Shown: positions 11,021 to 22,730, counted from the first letter of the stretch. The stretch is DNA of 64,000 bases from Hordeum vulgare subsp. vulgare (GCF_904849725.1 NC_058523.1:110424189-110488188), one strand, 5' to 3'. The notes: generated by a model not told the origin, from the sequence alone. Translations and numbers: made by a program.

Positions 11021-12910
11021 ATGTCGTCCGGTGGAGGTTCGAGCATGGGTCACCAGATCTTCTTCGGCGCTCTCTCCTTCATCGTCGACGATTCGGCGTG
11101 GCTTCGGGATGCGCCCCTCGACGTCGAGGCGCTTCCCCGTTGCGGGGCTACGCACTTCCGTGCTGGCGTCCGCAGCATTCTTCTTCTCCAGCAGTCGGCT
11201 CCGGTGTCGACCTACACCGCCGTCACGCGCCGCGTCAAGCGGTCCCACCGTCCGCGGCTCCAGCGTTGGGTGCAACACGCCCAGGCGCGCCAGAACGCAT
11301 CTTCACAAGTGGCGGTTCTAGAGTCAGTTGTGGTTGCCCCGCCGTCCCAGCGCTCGGGCTCGGTTCCGACTAAGTTTCCTTCCGAGTACGCGGGTCGCGG
11401 GCCTGCAGCAGAAGTACACATGGCCAATTCCCATGAAGATCCCCGTCAAGATGACTGGAACGAGCACGAGATCGGCGAAGCGTCCGACGCGCGTCGTCCA
11501 CCTCGCCATTCTGCTAGTCGGCACACTCGGCGGAGCAACGTGGAGCTGTTCCGCACACCCCTCCTCAACTTGGCTGCAGCTGCCAAGATAGCCGATTCCC
11601 TCCAACCAACTGATTCCGAGGCTGGTAGAGGGATCGAGCAGATACGAGCCCTGTTGCACACGGCGCAGCAGCAGAATTCGACGGTCTCCCAGTCGCACAA
11701 CAAGATCTATAATAGTTCTGTTCATGCGAATACGCATCGCTCGGTTCACAGCCCAGGTTCCCATCAGCGGCACAGAGGAGGCAGCCATTCCATAAATCAC
11801 GAATATCGCCGCCGTTCACGCACCCCTCCGCGGGGTGGGCCCTACGGGCCCCGACATTATGATGATCGGCGTTCAGTTGGTGACACTTACGACCCAAGGC
11901 CCGACGCAAGAGGGCATATCGCCCAGCGGAGGGTCGACAGGGGTCGGGCCCACCGCGATGGTCGCGATATCGACCATCCGAGTGGAAGAAGGGCCACCGT
12001 TTCTGGTCCCGAGTGTTTCAGTCGAGCCATCCGTTCGGCTGACATCCCTCCCAACTTCCGATTGGCGACGGGAATTAGCAAGTTCACAGGAGAGTCCAAG
12101 CCAGAAACGTGGCTGGATGACTACCGAGTGGCAGTCCAGATTGGAGGAGGGGACGACCATGTCGCCATGAAGCACCTCCCTCTGATGCTCGACGGCTTGG
12201 CGCGAGCGTGGCTGAACCAGTTGGCCCCCTCAAGCATCTACAGCTGGGCAGATCTGGCCCGAGTGTTCATCAGGACCTTCGAAGGGACGTGCAAGCATCC
12301 TGCTGGCCTTGTGGAGCTCCAGCACTGCGTCCAGAAGCAGAATGAGCCCCTGCGTGACTTCATCCAGCGCTGGACAACTCTCTATCACACGGTGGAGAAC
12401 GTCACCGAGCATCAAGCAGTCTGCGCCTTCAAGGCAGGCGTGCGGTACAGGGATCTGTACCTGAAGTTCGGCCGAACATGCGACATCGCCATGAGCAAGA
12501 TGATGGAGATAGCGACACGCTATGCAAATGGTGAAGAAGAGGACCGCATCCGAAGCGGCAAGCACAAAACAGTCGCTGATGGCGATGGGGGCAACACTCG
12601 GAAGCAGAAGCAGAAAGCTCCGACCGCTCCGCAAGCAGAAGCTGCAGCCGTAACCAATGCCAAGTTCAAGGGCAAAGGGAAGGCTCAGTTCACCCCCAAG
12701 AAGAAGCAGTTCAATAACCCCATCCTGGACCAGCCATGTCGGGTTCATACGAAGATGGATGAAGAAGGCAACCCCATATATGCGAAGCATACCACTCGAC
12801 AGTGTCGCCTCCTAATCCAGGGGTTCAGCGAAGGGCAACCGAGTGAGAAGGACCATGAACAGGATGAGGAGGATAAGGAGGATCCGTTCCCCAAGTCCAT
12901 GCAACCCTGA
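11021..12910 (+). CDS. gag: Tat-lineage Gag polyprotein
   Basis: An open frame of 629 codons begins at the first in-frame ATG (11021, MSSGGGSSMG). The frame is also open upstream to the primer site, but without an ATG. The N-terminal third is low in complexity, with an Arg/His/Ser/Gly-rich stretch (residues about 155-330). The retrotransposon gag core lies at about residues 360-490 (ARAWLNQLAPSSIYSW, FEGTCKHPAGLVEL). A Lys-rich tail leads to an unusual zinc-binding-like motif, C-x2-H ... H-x4-C, at residues about 573-598, in place of the CCHC knuckle. Gag would form the virus-like particle. The stop at 12908-12910 overlaps the ATG at 12910 that opens the protease frame, so pol is either frameshifted or separately started. 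Confidence 0.85.
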   Translation: MSSGGGSSMGHQIFFGALSFIVDDSAWLRDAPLDVEALPRCGATHFRAGVRSILLLQQSAPVSTYTAVTRRVKRSHRPRLQRWVQHAQARQNASSQVAVLESVVVAPPSQRSGSVPTKFPSEYAGRGPAAEVHMANSHEDPRQDDWNEHEIGEASDARRPPRHSASRHTRRSNVELFRTPLLNLAAAAKIADSLQPTDSEAGRGIEQIRALLHTAQQQNSTVSQSHNKIYNSSVHANTHRSVHSPGSHQRHRGGSHSINHEYRRRSRTPPRGGPYGPRHYDDRRSVGDTYDPRPDARGHIAQRRVDRGRAHRDGRDIDHPSGRRATVSGPECFSRAIRSADIPPNFRLATGISKFTGESKPETWLDDYRVAVQIGGGDDHVAMKHLPLMLDGLARAWLNQLAPSSIYSWADLARVFIRTFEGTCKHPAGLVELQHCVQKQNEPLRDFIQRWTTLYHTVENVTEHQAVCAFKAGVRYRDLYLKFGRTCDIAMSKMMEIATRYANGEEEDRIRSGKHKTVADGDGGNTRKQKQKAPTAPQAEAAAVTNAKFKGKGKAQFTPKKKQFNNPILDQPCRVHTKMDEEGNPIYAKHTTRQCRLLIQGFSEGQPSEKDHEQDEEDKEDPFPKSMQP

Positions 12911-15900
12911 TGATCTTTGCTGACGTCGAGAGCAAGAGACGACTGAAGCCGGTGAACAGAGAGGTGAACATGGCCACCCCTACCAATCCCAAGTTCCTCA
13001 AATGGTCTCAGACTGCGATCACCTTCGACCAGTCGGATCATCCGACACATGTACCCACCCCGGGAAGACAGGCTCTGGTCGTCGACCCGGTGGTAGAAGG
13101 AGTCCGACTGCGCAAAGTCCTCATGGATGGCGGCAGCGGCTAGAACATCATGTACGCCGACACACTCAAAGGGATGGGCATCCTGATGTCCAAACTCAGC
13201 GAGAGCAGCATGCAGTTCCACGGAGTCGTCCCTGGACGGAAGGCCAAGTCCCTCGGCCAGATCGCGTTGGACGTCGTTTTCGGCTCCGACAAGAACTTCC
13301 GCAAGGAAAAGCTGATGTTCGAAGTGGTTGACTTCCAGAGCGCTTATCACGCAATTCTGGGGCGCACAGCGTATGCGCACTTCATGGCCCGTCCATGTTA
13401 CGTGTACCTGAAGCTGAAGATGCCAGGCCCGAAGGGTGTGATCACCATCACAGGCAATCGGCAGCGGGCTGAAGAGTGTCTGCAGCAGGGATCAAGAATC
13501 GCCGACCAGCAGATGGCCGTCCTCGAGCTGGACGAGTACAAGAAAACAGTCGACCCCGCCGACCTGATGCGCTCGAAGAAGCCAGCTTCAGAGGTCTGCA
13601 TTTCAGTCGGTGGGAGAGACGAAGAAGGTCAGCATCCACCCGACGGACGCCCCTGCTGCCCGACGAACATCTTCACCACCCTCGATCCTAAATAGGAAGC
13701 CGAGCTCACCCAATTCCTCCATGAGAACTGGGACATCTTCGCATGGAAACCCTCTGACATGCCAGGTGTACCCAGGGAGTTGGCTGAGCACCGACTGCAC
13801 GTGGATTCCACTGCTCGGCCTGTCCGAGAGCGCCTGCGCCGGTCCGCCGCGCACAAGAGGAAGGCAATCGGGGAAGAGGTGGCCAAGCTGTTGGCAGCCA
13901 ACTTCATTCGCGAGGTTCACCACTCCGAGTGGCTCCCCAATGTTGTCATGGTGCCCAAGAAGGACAAGTCGCTCCGAATGTGCATCGACTTCAAGCATCT
14001 CAATAAGGTCTGCCCGAAAGACCATTTTCCGCTCCCCCGCATAGATCAAATTGTCGATTCGACTGCGGGTTGCGAGCGTCTGTCATTTCTTGATGCCTAC
14101 TCGGGCTATCATCAGATCTGTTTGTATGGTCCCGATGAATTAAAAACAGCCTTCATCACCCCATTCGGGTGCTTCTGCTACATCACTATGCCATTCGGTG
14201 TGAAGAATGCAGGAGCTACCTTTATGCGCATGATCCAAAAATGTCTCCTCGACCATATCGGTCGGAATGTGGAGGCTATATGGATGATATCGTAGTCAAG
14301 TCACGCAAAGGTTCCGACCTGCTGACTGACTTGGCAGAAACCTTCGCCAACCTTCGTAGGTACGATATCAAGCTCAACCCCGCCAAATGTTCATTCGGTA
14401 TTCCCAGCGGAAAGTTACTCGGTTTCTTCGTTTCCGAACGAGGGATCGATGTCAACCCTGAAAAGATCGGGACCATCGTCCGAATGGAGAAGCCGGTCAG
14501 AATACACGATGTTCAACGGCTCACAGGTTGCCTAGCGGCTTTGAGCAGGTTCATCAGTCGACTCGGCGAAAAAGCACTTCCTCTGTACCGACTCATGAAG
14601 AAATCAGATACTTTCGAGTGGACAGATGAAGCCCAAGTCGCATTCGACGACCTCAAAGTCCTACTTTCCACCCAGCCGGTTCTTACTGCTCCGCTCAGTA
14701 AAGAGCCCCTTCTTCTGTATATCGTGGCTACAAATCAAGTCGTCAATACTGTTCTTACAGTCGAACGAGAAGAAGAAGGCAAAGCATACAAAGTTCAGCG
14801 GCCAGTGTACTACGTCTCCGAGGTCCTGACTCCTTCCAAGCAGAGGTATCCCCACTATCAAAAACTTATCTACGGGATTTACATGACTGCGAAGAAGGTG
14901 GCCCATTATTTCCAAGACCACTCGGTGTCTGTCATTTTTGATGCTCCATTGTCGGAAATTCTCCACAATCGAGACGCGTCAGGCCGAGTGGCGAAGTGGG
15001 CGATGGAGATGCTGTACTGTGATATCAAGTTCGAGGCCAAGAAAGCTATTAAGTCTCAAGCTCTGGCTGACTTCATAGCAGAATGGGTAGAACAACAGCA
15101 ACCGACCCACATCTACTCGGCCCATTGGATAATGTTCTTCGATGGGTCCAAGATGTTGAATGGCTCCGGCGCTGGCGTTGTGATCATATCGCCAAAGGGT
15201 GACAAGCTCAAGTACGTGCTACAAATACACTTCGATTTCTCCAACAACGAGGCAGAGTATGAAGCTCTCCTCTACGGGTTGCATATGGCCATCTCACTCG
15301 GCGTCCGTCGCCTGATGGTCTACGGCGGTTCGGATTTGGTGGTCAATCAAGTGATGAAAGAGTGGGATATCAGGAACCCCACCATGACTACACACTGCAA
15401 TGCAGTGAGGAAGCTTGAGAAGAAGTTTGAAGGTCTAGAACTTCACCATGTTCCAAGACTGAAGAACCAAGCAGCTGATGAGTTGGCAAAACTCGGATCC
15501 ACTCGGAGACCAGTCCCGAGTGACGTCTGCCTCGAGCACCTCCCCCTTCCCTCAGTCAAAGAAGATCCTTTCACAGAGGAGCTGGTACAACCAAAGAGTT
15601 CAACGGATCCGACTGAAGTCGATGTACCTGCTGTGGTTGACCCGGTCATGGAGATTCTTGCCGTCATCCCCGATTGGACTGTGCCGATCATTGCATATAT
15701 CCTGAGGCAGGAACTACCAGAAGACGAAGGCCAGGCCAGGCAGATAGTCCGCAGGTCGAAGTCGTTCACTGTCATTGATGGCCAATTGTACAAAGAAAGT
15801 ATCTCGGGCGTTCTTCAACGATGCATCTCCCCAGAGGAGGGGCAGCTGATTCTAGAGGATATTCACTCGGGGACCTGCGGTCATCACGCTTCTTCGAGAG

Positions 15901-16907
15901 CAATCGTCGCCAAGGCATTCATGGCTGGTTTCTTCTGGTTGCAGGCTAACGAGATGGCTAAAGATATGGTTGACCGATGTGAGGGCTGCCAGTTCTACTC
16001 CAACAAGTCCCACAAGCCGACGTCTGCGTTGAAGACGACCCCTCTTGTGTGGCCGTTTGCAGTGTGGGGATTAGATACAGTCGGCCCATTCAAGACATGC
16101 CAAGGTGGATACACACATCTGTTGGTGGCAGTCGACAAGTTCACGAAATGGATCGAAGCGAAGCCCATCAAGAAGCTCGACGCCTCAACAGCCGTCAAGT
16201 TTGTCAGGAACATCATCTTCAGATTCGGTGTACCTCACAGCATAATCACAGACAACGGGACAAACTTTGACTCGGACAGATTCAAAGGTTTCTTTACAAG
16301 CCAAGGCATCCGAGTGGATTTTGCTTCCGTGGCGCATCCTCAGTCCAATGGACAAGCAGAGCGGGCAAACGGACTTATTTTGCAAGGTTTGAAGCCCCGA
16401 CTCCTGCGAGAGATAGGACATGCCGCTGGCGCTTGGGTTACCGAGCTACCTTCGGTGCTTTGGGGACTTCGCACAACCCCGAACAGATCTACAGGGCGAT
16501 CACCGTTCTTCCTCGTTTATGGAGCAGAAGAGGTCCTTCCGAGTGACTTGCTTCACAATGCTCCACGAGTCGAACTCTTCTCCGAAGCTGAAGCAGAACA
16601 AGCAAGGCAAGACGGAGTGGATCTTCTGGAGGAGGAGCGCAATATGGCACTAAATCGCTCAACCATTTATCAACAAAATCTGTGGCGTTTTCATGCACGC
16701 CACGTCAGAAGTCGCACGTTCCAAGCAGGCGACCTGGTGCTCCGAGTGGATCAGCAAAGACCTCACAAGTTGGCTCCGGCCTGGGAAGGACCCTTCATCA
16801 TCTCCAAGGTGCTGAACAATGGAGCATACAGACTCTACAACATTGAGAGGGAGACAGACGAGCCACGTGCATGGAACGGAGATCTCCTGAAGCGCTTCTA
16901 CACGTGA
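12910..16907 (+). pseudogene. pol: Tat-lineage Pol: protease, RT, two RNase H domains, integrase
   Basis: The protease centre VLMDGGSG is followed at once by a TAG stop (13141). The next frame runs through the RT fingers and palm (LPNVVMVPKKDKSLRMCIDF, FLDAYSGYHQ). One base is missing just before the YMDD active site (about 14277), and the frame continues as 14169-16907. It contains the Gypsy-type RNase H remnant (about 14700-15080), then a second, archaeal-type RNase H (FFDGSK at 15136, NNEAEYEALL, NQAADELAK). The integrase follows with its HHCC zinc domain (about 15880-15990), catalytic residues in GLDTVGPF, ITDNGTNFD and NGQAERANG, and a GPF-type C-terminus (AWEGPFIISKV). Another local disturbance lies near 13600, and a stop follows at 13693. 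Apart from these breaks the motifs are intact. Confidence 0.9.
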
Positions 16908-17023
16908 CCGTCGACTGAAGCAATGTAAAGAACAAGTATTGGTGAAATAATATAAAGCAGCTTGAGTTTTTTGTAGGTTCAAAGTTCTTCCGCGGTCGCA
17001 GACTCCGGTCTCAAAAAAAAAAA

Positions 17024-18499
17024 CTTAGCTGCGATCCAGAATCGCCTAAGTATTAACTTTCTCCGAGTGTGCACTTCACGTCACACTCGGGGGCTTAGCT
17101 GCGATCCAGCATCGCCTAAGTATTAACTTTCTCCGAGCATGCACTTAACGTCACACTCATGGGCTTAGCTGCGATCCAGAATCGCCTAAGTATTAACTTT
17201 CTCCGAGTGTGCACTTAACGTCACACTCGGGGGCTTAGCTGCGATCCAGAATCGCCTAAGTATTAACTTTCTCCGAGTGTGCACTTCACGTCACACTCGG
17301 GGGCTTAGCTGCGATCCAGAATCGCCTAAGTATTAACTTTCTCCGAGTGTGCACTTAACGTCACACTCGGGGGCTTAGCTGCGATCCAGAATCGCCTAAG
17401 TATTAACTTTCTCCGAGTGTGCACTTCACGTCACACTCGGGGGCTTAGCTGCGATCCAGAATCGCCTAAGTATTAACTTTCTCCGAGTGTGCACTTAATG
17501 TCACACTCGGGGGCTTAGCTGCGATCCAGAATCGCCTAAGTATTAACTTTCTCCGAGTGTGCACTTAACGTCACACTCGGGGGGCTTAGCTGCGATCCAG
17601 AATCGCCTAAGTATTAACTTTGTCCGAGTGTGCACTTAATGTCACACTCGGGGGCTTAGCTGCGATCCAGAATCGCCTAAGTATTAACTTTGTCCGAGTG
17701 TGCACTTAATGTCACACTCGGGGGCTTAGCTGCGATCCAGAATCGCCTAAGTATTAACTTTCTCCGAGTGTGCACTTAATGTCACACTCGGGGGCTTAGC
17801 TGCGATCCAGAATCGCCTAAGTATTAACTTTCTTCGAGTGTGCACTTCACGTCACACTCGGGGGCTTAGCTGCGATCCAGAATCGCCTAAGTATTAACTT
17901 TCTCCGAGTGTGCACTTAATGTCACACTCGGGGACTTAGCTGCGATCCAGAATCTCCTAAGTATTAACTTTCTCCGAGTGTGCACTTAACGTCACACTCA
18001 GGGGCTTAGCTGCGATCCAGAATCGCCTAAGTATTAACTTTCTCCGAGTGTGCACTTAATGTCACACTCGGGGGCTTAGCTGCGATCCAGAATCGCCTAA
18101 CTATTAACTTTCTCCGAGTGTGCACTAAACGTCACACTCGGGGGCTTAGCTGCGATCCAGAATCGCCTAAGTATTAACTTTCTCCGAGTGTGCACTTCAC
18201 GTCACACTCGGGGGCTTAGCTGCGATCCAGAATCGCCTAAGTATTAACTTTCTCCGAGTGTGCACTTAACGTCACACTCGGGGGCTTAGCTGCGATCTAG
18301 AATCGCCTAAGTATTAACTTTCTCCGAGTGTGCACTTAACGTCACACTCGGGGACTTAGCTGCGATCCAGAATCGCCTAAGTATTAACTTTCTCCGAGTG
18401 TGCACTTAACGTCACATTCGAGGACTTAGCTCCGATCCAGAATCGCCTAAGTATCAACCTTCTCCGAGTGTACACTTGACGTCACACTCAGAGACTTAG
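17024..18499 (+). repeat. Tandem array, about 21 copies of a 70-bp unit
   Basis: The landmark TTAGCTGCGATCC recurs every 70 bp from 17025 to 18426 (one 71-bp step at 17515-17586), giving 21 copies with few differences. Each unit holds two inverted repeats. One is CCGAGTGTG and CACACTCGG around a 10-base loop. The other has paired arms CTTAG/CTAAG and GCGAT/ATCGC around CCAGA. The array starts after an 11-A run (17013-17023) downstream of the integrase stop and ends before the antisense gene. It is noncoding in all frames. Confidence 0.97.
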
Positions 18500-18639
18500 A
18501 GAATTCCACGGACCCTCAATGAGGCTCATGCAGATGTCAAAACAACTGACATGTTCCGACTGTTTGCCTTTGGCTTCACCAAGAAACGCCAAACAAAAAC
18601 TCGACTCAACATTGCAACAGAAGAGCAAAAGATTCGATT

Positions 18640-21600
18640 CAAAGTTCAACCAAAGATAGTGGCTCGGTGTGGATCAAGCTTACCCACACCGAAACAAGAA
18701 TGTGACGGCCAACAGCAGTGGCCAAAGTTTCTTACAAATAAACACTCGGCATACCGAGGATAAAAGTATTTTTCCGCATCATGTGGATTAACACCAGGAC
18801 TGGAGGGCTCTACGAACGTGTCCAGATCAATACCGTCGGCGATGCGGGTGGCACTTTCAAGGAAGGTTTCCATGAAGTCTTCGAATCAAAGTTTCTTCGT
18901 GTTGGCAACCTTCAACGTCTTCAGTTTGTCCTCGCGCACCTCCTTGCAATGGACTAGGACTAGGGACAGAGCAACATCTGCACCACAACGGGCTGCCGAT
19001 TTTTTCCACGACTGCACTCGGTTCGGAATCTCCTCTAGTCGGGTCATCAGGTTCTCCATCTCCTGCCGCGACTCATCTTCTGGCCAAAGCTCCTTGTCGA
19101 TTCGGCCGACGACTTCTCTCAGTCGACCGATGAAAGGACCAACTTTGCCCACGCGGATGTGCGCACGGAGCAGATCCCGATTGGCGTCCGCGCCGAGTGG
19201 AACATTTTCGAGAATCGACTGCTCCACATCGGTTGCTTCAGCTTCAGCGTCAAAGCAAAAATCTGCGACAACAGGACAAGTAGACAATAAGCACCGAGTG
19301 TGACGCGCATAACACAAGCACCCGGAAAAAGCAGGACTTACCAGCCAGACGCGTCATCATCTGCCGAGCCCAGTCGCTGGCATATTTCTCTTGTGCCCTG
19401 CACCGTTTGTTCAACACGTCCATCTGACCCATCAAAGCAGTCCTCTGTTTCCCCATCTTTTCCACTTCCTCAGTCAACACCTTGTTCGCTTCCCGATCCT
19501 GCTCCAATGACTTCTCTCGTCCCTCCAGAGCATCCTTCATGCCAGCCATTGCGAGCATGGCCGCATCAAGCTCACCAGCGAGCTGATTCTTCTCCGCCTT
19601 GAGAGTCTCATAGGCTGTCCCCATTTCACAGGTTTTCTGCCACCGAACACCAAGGGACAATCAGAAAATTCAACAATAAAAGTCTAAGTTCTTCAGACCC
19701 CTGCCGACGCAAGCAGTCGACAACGGTCTCGGGGACTACACCCAGTGGGTTCACTAAGAGTGACCCCACTGGCATGCAACTCAAGCAGGCCCGCCCTATT
19801 GAGCTGCATGTTACCACCTACGCCTACGAGGCCAATACTACCCGACCCGGGTACAACTTACTCTCGGAGACTCTTACAGTAAGTGCACTCCGAGTGCCAC
19901 AACTGTTAGCAGTCGGTCATGTTATTTACAGACCTGACCAAAGCAAAGACAATATGTATAAAGACAACTGCCGGTGCAAGCACTCGACAGAAGTCTCGGG
20001 GACTACACCCACTGGGTTCACTCAGAGTGAACCCATTGCAAACAACAGCTGCTATCCAAAAACACCCAGGGGGTTACAAGAGAAAAGTAAATACTTACTA
20101 GCCCACTTACTCGGATATCATCCCGCAGCTCCAAGCTCCGCTGGTACAAGGACGCAACGGAGTCGTAGGCCCTCTTGGCTTCCCCAGCCATCAGCTCCAC
20201 CTGCACCATGGCTCCCTTGGCCGCTCCCACCTGCTCCTCCGGGAGACGCTGGATGTTGAACTCGACATTCGACGAGCCTGGCATCGTCGGAAGTTCCTGA
20301 GGCATCCCGAGGTCCGCTCCAGTCGGCACCTCAACCACCAGCGCCGGTTCAGTCGGCGGCAGCGCCTCAGTCGGCGGCACGTCGGCGGCGAGAGCAACAA
20401 CAGGCGGAGCAGCCTCAAGAACGGGCTCCGCAGTCTATTCAGCTCTCCCCTGATCGCCCTCGTCCACGCAAATCGCCCCTGATAGACCAAACGACGCAAG
20501 ATCTCGGAAAAAGAAAGAGGCAGAGCCTATGATAGAATAAAACACTCGAAGTCACTACAACGCACCTGGCTGGGACGAGACGACGTTGTCCGTGTCCATG
20601 GGGTCATCTTCTTGGCGTGCCGGAGAGGTGGCAGAAGTAGTGACTCCGTCGAGTGAAATCCATTCGACCAATGAACAAGAATTCACTCGGATACCAGAAG
20701 AAATTAGAAGGTCGATACACTTACATGGAGGTGACGGGGACAGCAACCCTCATCCGCGGCAGAGCCTTCCGAGGTTTGGACCCACTCGGTTTGGCCGCCT
20801 TGGAAGACTGACCCGCGGGCTCAGCAGCAGCATCTCTGGCCCTTTTGGTGCTCCGAGCACTCGGGACCACCGGGGTAGTGGGCGGAGCACTCGAAGATGC
20901 TGGAGGGGCCGAGGGGACGGCAGGCTCGTGTTGGCGCTTGGTCCGATGCTCTGTTTGCGGAGGCGGCGAGTCCTGCTCTTCATCTTCCTCCTCTTCCTCG
21001 CTAGTCTCTTCCTCCGACTCCCCGCTGTCGGAAACATATTCAGCGCTCTCCACGTTGCCCTCCTGGCTGCCTTCCTCCTCCTCGGCCGGGTTCCCATTCG
21101 AGACGGGAGAAAACCAGTTGGTCCACTCCTGCATAAAATTCAGTCGGCGACATCAGACGTCACACAGAGATTCAAGCAAACTATAAGATTAAGACAGTTA
21201 GGAGCACACGACAAGTGCCACTCACCTGATTCGGAGGAGGATTATCCGTGCAGAAGGGCTTCACTCGCCGAGATCCTTTGGGATTCTCGCAGGGGCCTGT
21301 GATCTGGAGCACCCACGAGGTCACCCTCTCCTCAGTCACGCCCACAACGTTGGTTCGAGTGGAATCCTCAGTCCCCGTATAATGCCACATGGCGTGGTCG
21401 CGAGCCTGCAGGGGTTGGATACGCCGACCGAGGAAGACCTGCAGCAAGTCTATGCCAGTGACCCCCCCTCCTGACGACATCTACGAGCGCCCCGACTAGA
21501 GGCTGGATGTCGTTCTTCTCCGCCCTCGTGAGCGCGAGTTGCTTAGGTGGGGCGGGCCGATCTAAGCTAAAGGGAGGCAGCCCTGTCGAAGCATTCGGAC

Positions 21601-22210
21601 AGGCGATATCCTGGCAGTAGAACCACGTCGAGTGCCAGTTCCTGACCGACTCACTCAGCTGGAGGGCAGGATAACTGCTCCGACTCTTTTTCTGGAAACC
21701 TAGACCCCCGCAGAGCTGGAGAAGATGTGTTTTATCATCCGACTGGTTAAGTCGTTTTATGGTCTGGGATCTACTAGAAAATATGTGCTTGAACAGCCCC
21801 CAATGGGGAGGACAGCCAATGAAACACTCGCACAGAACTATAAAGGTAGAAAGATGGGCAATGGCGTTCGGGGGAAAGTGGTGAAGTTGTGCCCCGAAGT
21901 GATTCATGATGCCCTTGAAGAAAGGATGCGGAGGCAAGGAGAAACCTCGATAGACGTGGCTGAGAAGCAGGACGCGCTCCCCCTCCCGGGGCGCCGGCTC
22001 GACCTCGTTCTCCGCTGGCAGCCTCCAAGTCTTGTGCACGATCATCCCGTGCTCGTCCAACTGCAGCAGATCCCCCTCCGTCACTGTGGAGGGGAGGAAG
22101 TCGCCTTGAATCCACCCCGCCGGCAGCGGCCGCTGCCGCCGCTGAGCAGGAGCCACCGCCTTCCCCTTCTTCTTCCTCGCCTCCATCTTGCTCGTCTGAC
22201 CCTTGGTCAT
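18640..22210 (-). pseudogene. Antisense multi-exon gene of the Tat element (Transposase_28-like family)
   Basis: On the minus strand a gene-like unit starts at the ATG 22208-22210 (MTKGQTSKMEARKKKG). Exon 1 (22210-21226) carries RGFSLPPHPFF and GAQLHHFPPNAIAHLS, characteristic of the grass 'putative gypsy type transposon' family (Pfam Transposase_28). A homopolymer change in the C run at 21472-21478 breaks its frame. Exon 2 (21128-20725) is Glu/Ser/Pro-rich and ends with a basic stretch. Exon 3 (about 20643-20566) is short, exon 4 is about 20478-20111, and exon 5 (19636-19342) is coiled-coil-like. A last exon (19262 to about 18646) has a further frameshift near 18880. Boundaries follow GT-AG sites that align with the copy at 61372-64000. 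The boundaries of exons 3 and 4 are least certain. Function is unknown. Confidence 0.8.
19742..20035 (-). repeat. Two hairpins in an intron of the antisense gene
   Basis: The first hairpin (19742-19772) has 14-base arms CCAGTGGGTTCACT and AGTGACCCCACTGG with one mismatch and a 3-base loop. The second (20013-20035) has perfect 10-base arms TGGGTTCACT and AGTGAACCCA with loop CAG. Both lie next to the shared phrase GGGGACTACACCCA. They fall between exons 4 and 5, and both have counterparts in the second Tat copy. Confidence 0.8.
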
Positions 22211-22730
22211 GGCGGAAACTGCGAGCCCGCGGGAGGAAGGGGGAGAGAAGAGTGTAGAGGCACTGGAGGTGGCGAGATAGACGGAGCAGGCGAAGGCAAG
22301 AGATTCGGCGAGCGTAACGAAGAACCCTCGCCGCCGGGATTTAAGTAGGGTTCCGACTGGGTCGCTGGCAGGTAGGCCCGAAACCTTATCCCCTGACCCA
22401 CCGCGGCGATATTAGTGGAGAGGTTGAAGGCGCGAGAATTGAGGCATCAGGCGCTACTCGAGCGCGATGGCGTCATCCCTGCTGAGCGCGCGGAACCCGA
22501 AATTTGAGATCCCGGAAAATCCGCCGCTGTCAGTTGACCGGTCGCGTCAAAAGATGCTGCAGAAGCACTGGGCTTCCGACAGTCTGTTTCGCGAGTACTT
22601 CCACTCGAATCGTTGGTCAGAAAAGATAAAATGGATCGAGGCAAGCACCGCCCAAGCTAAATCTGTTCCAGTCGGATCCAAACTTCTAGCACCGCTTCGT
22701 CGTTTCAACCCCAATCCATTCGGGGACTAA
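22211..22730 (+). other. Tat 3' untranslated region with polypurine tract
   Basis: This segment lies between the antisense start codon and the 3' LTR. The short purine-rich stretch ending ATTCGGGGACTAA (about 22718-22730) directly precedes the 3' LTR and is the likely plus-strand primer. On the minus strand a TTAAAT-type A/T box at about 22338-22348 is a candidate promoter for the antisense gene, about 130 bp upstream of its ATG. A plus-strand frame at 22467-22730 is not preserved in the second copy. Confidence 0.55.

Noticed and set aside
17024..18499. CRISPR-like array
   Set aside because: The whole 70-bp unit is repeated, with no variable spacers, and it sits inside a plant retrotransposon. 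It is a minisatellite.
20586..21302. 238-codon plus-strand frame
   Set aside because: It is the mirror image of exons 2 and 3 of the minus-strand gene, whose splice sites and conserved protein favour the minus strand.
22467..22730. 87-codon plus-strand frame before the Tat 3' LTR
   Set aside because: The frame does not seem preserved in the second Tat copy and ends in the polypurine tract.
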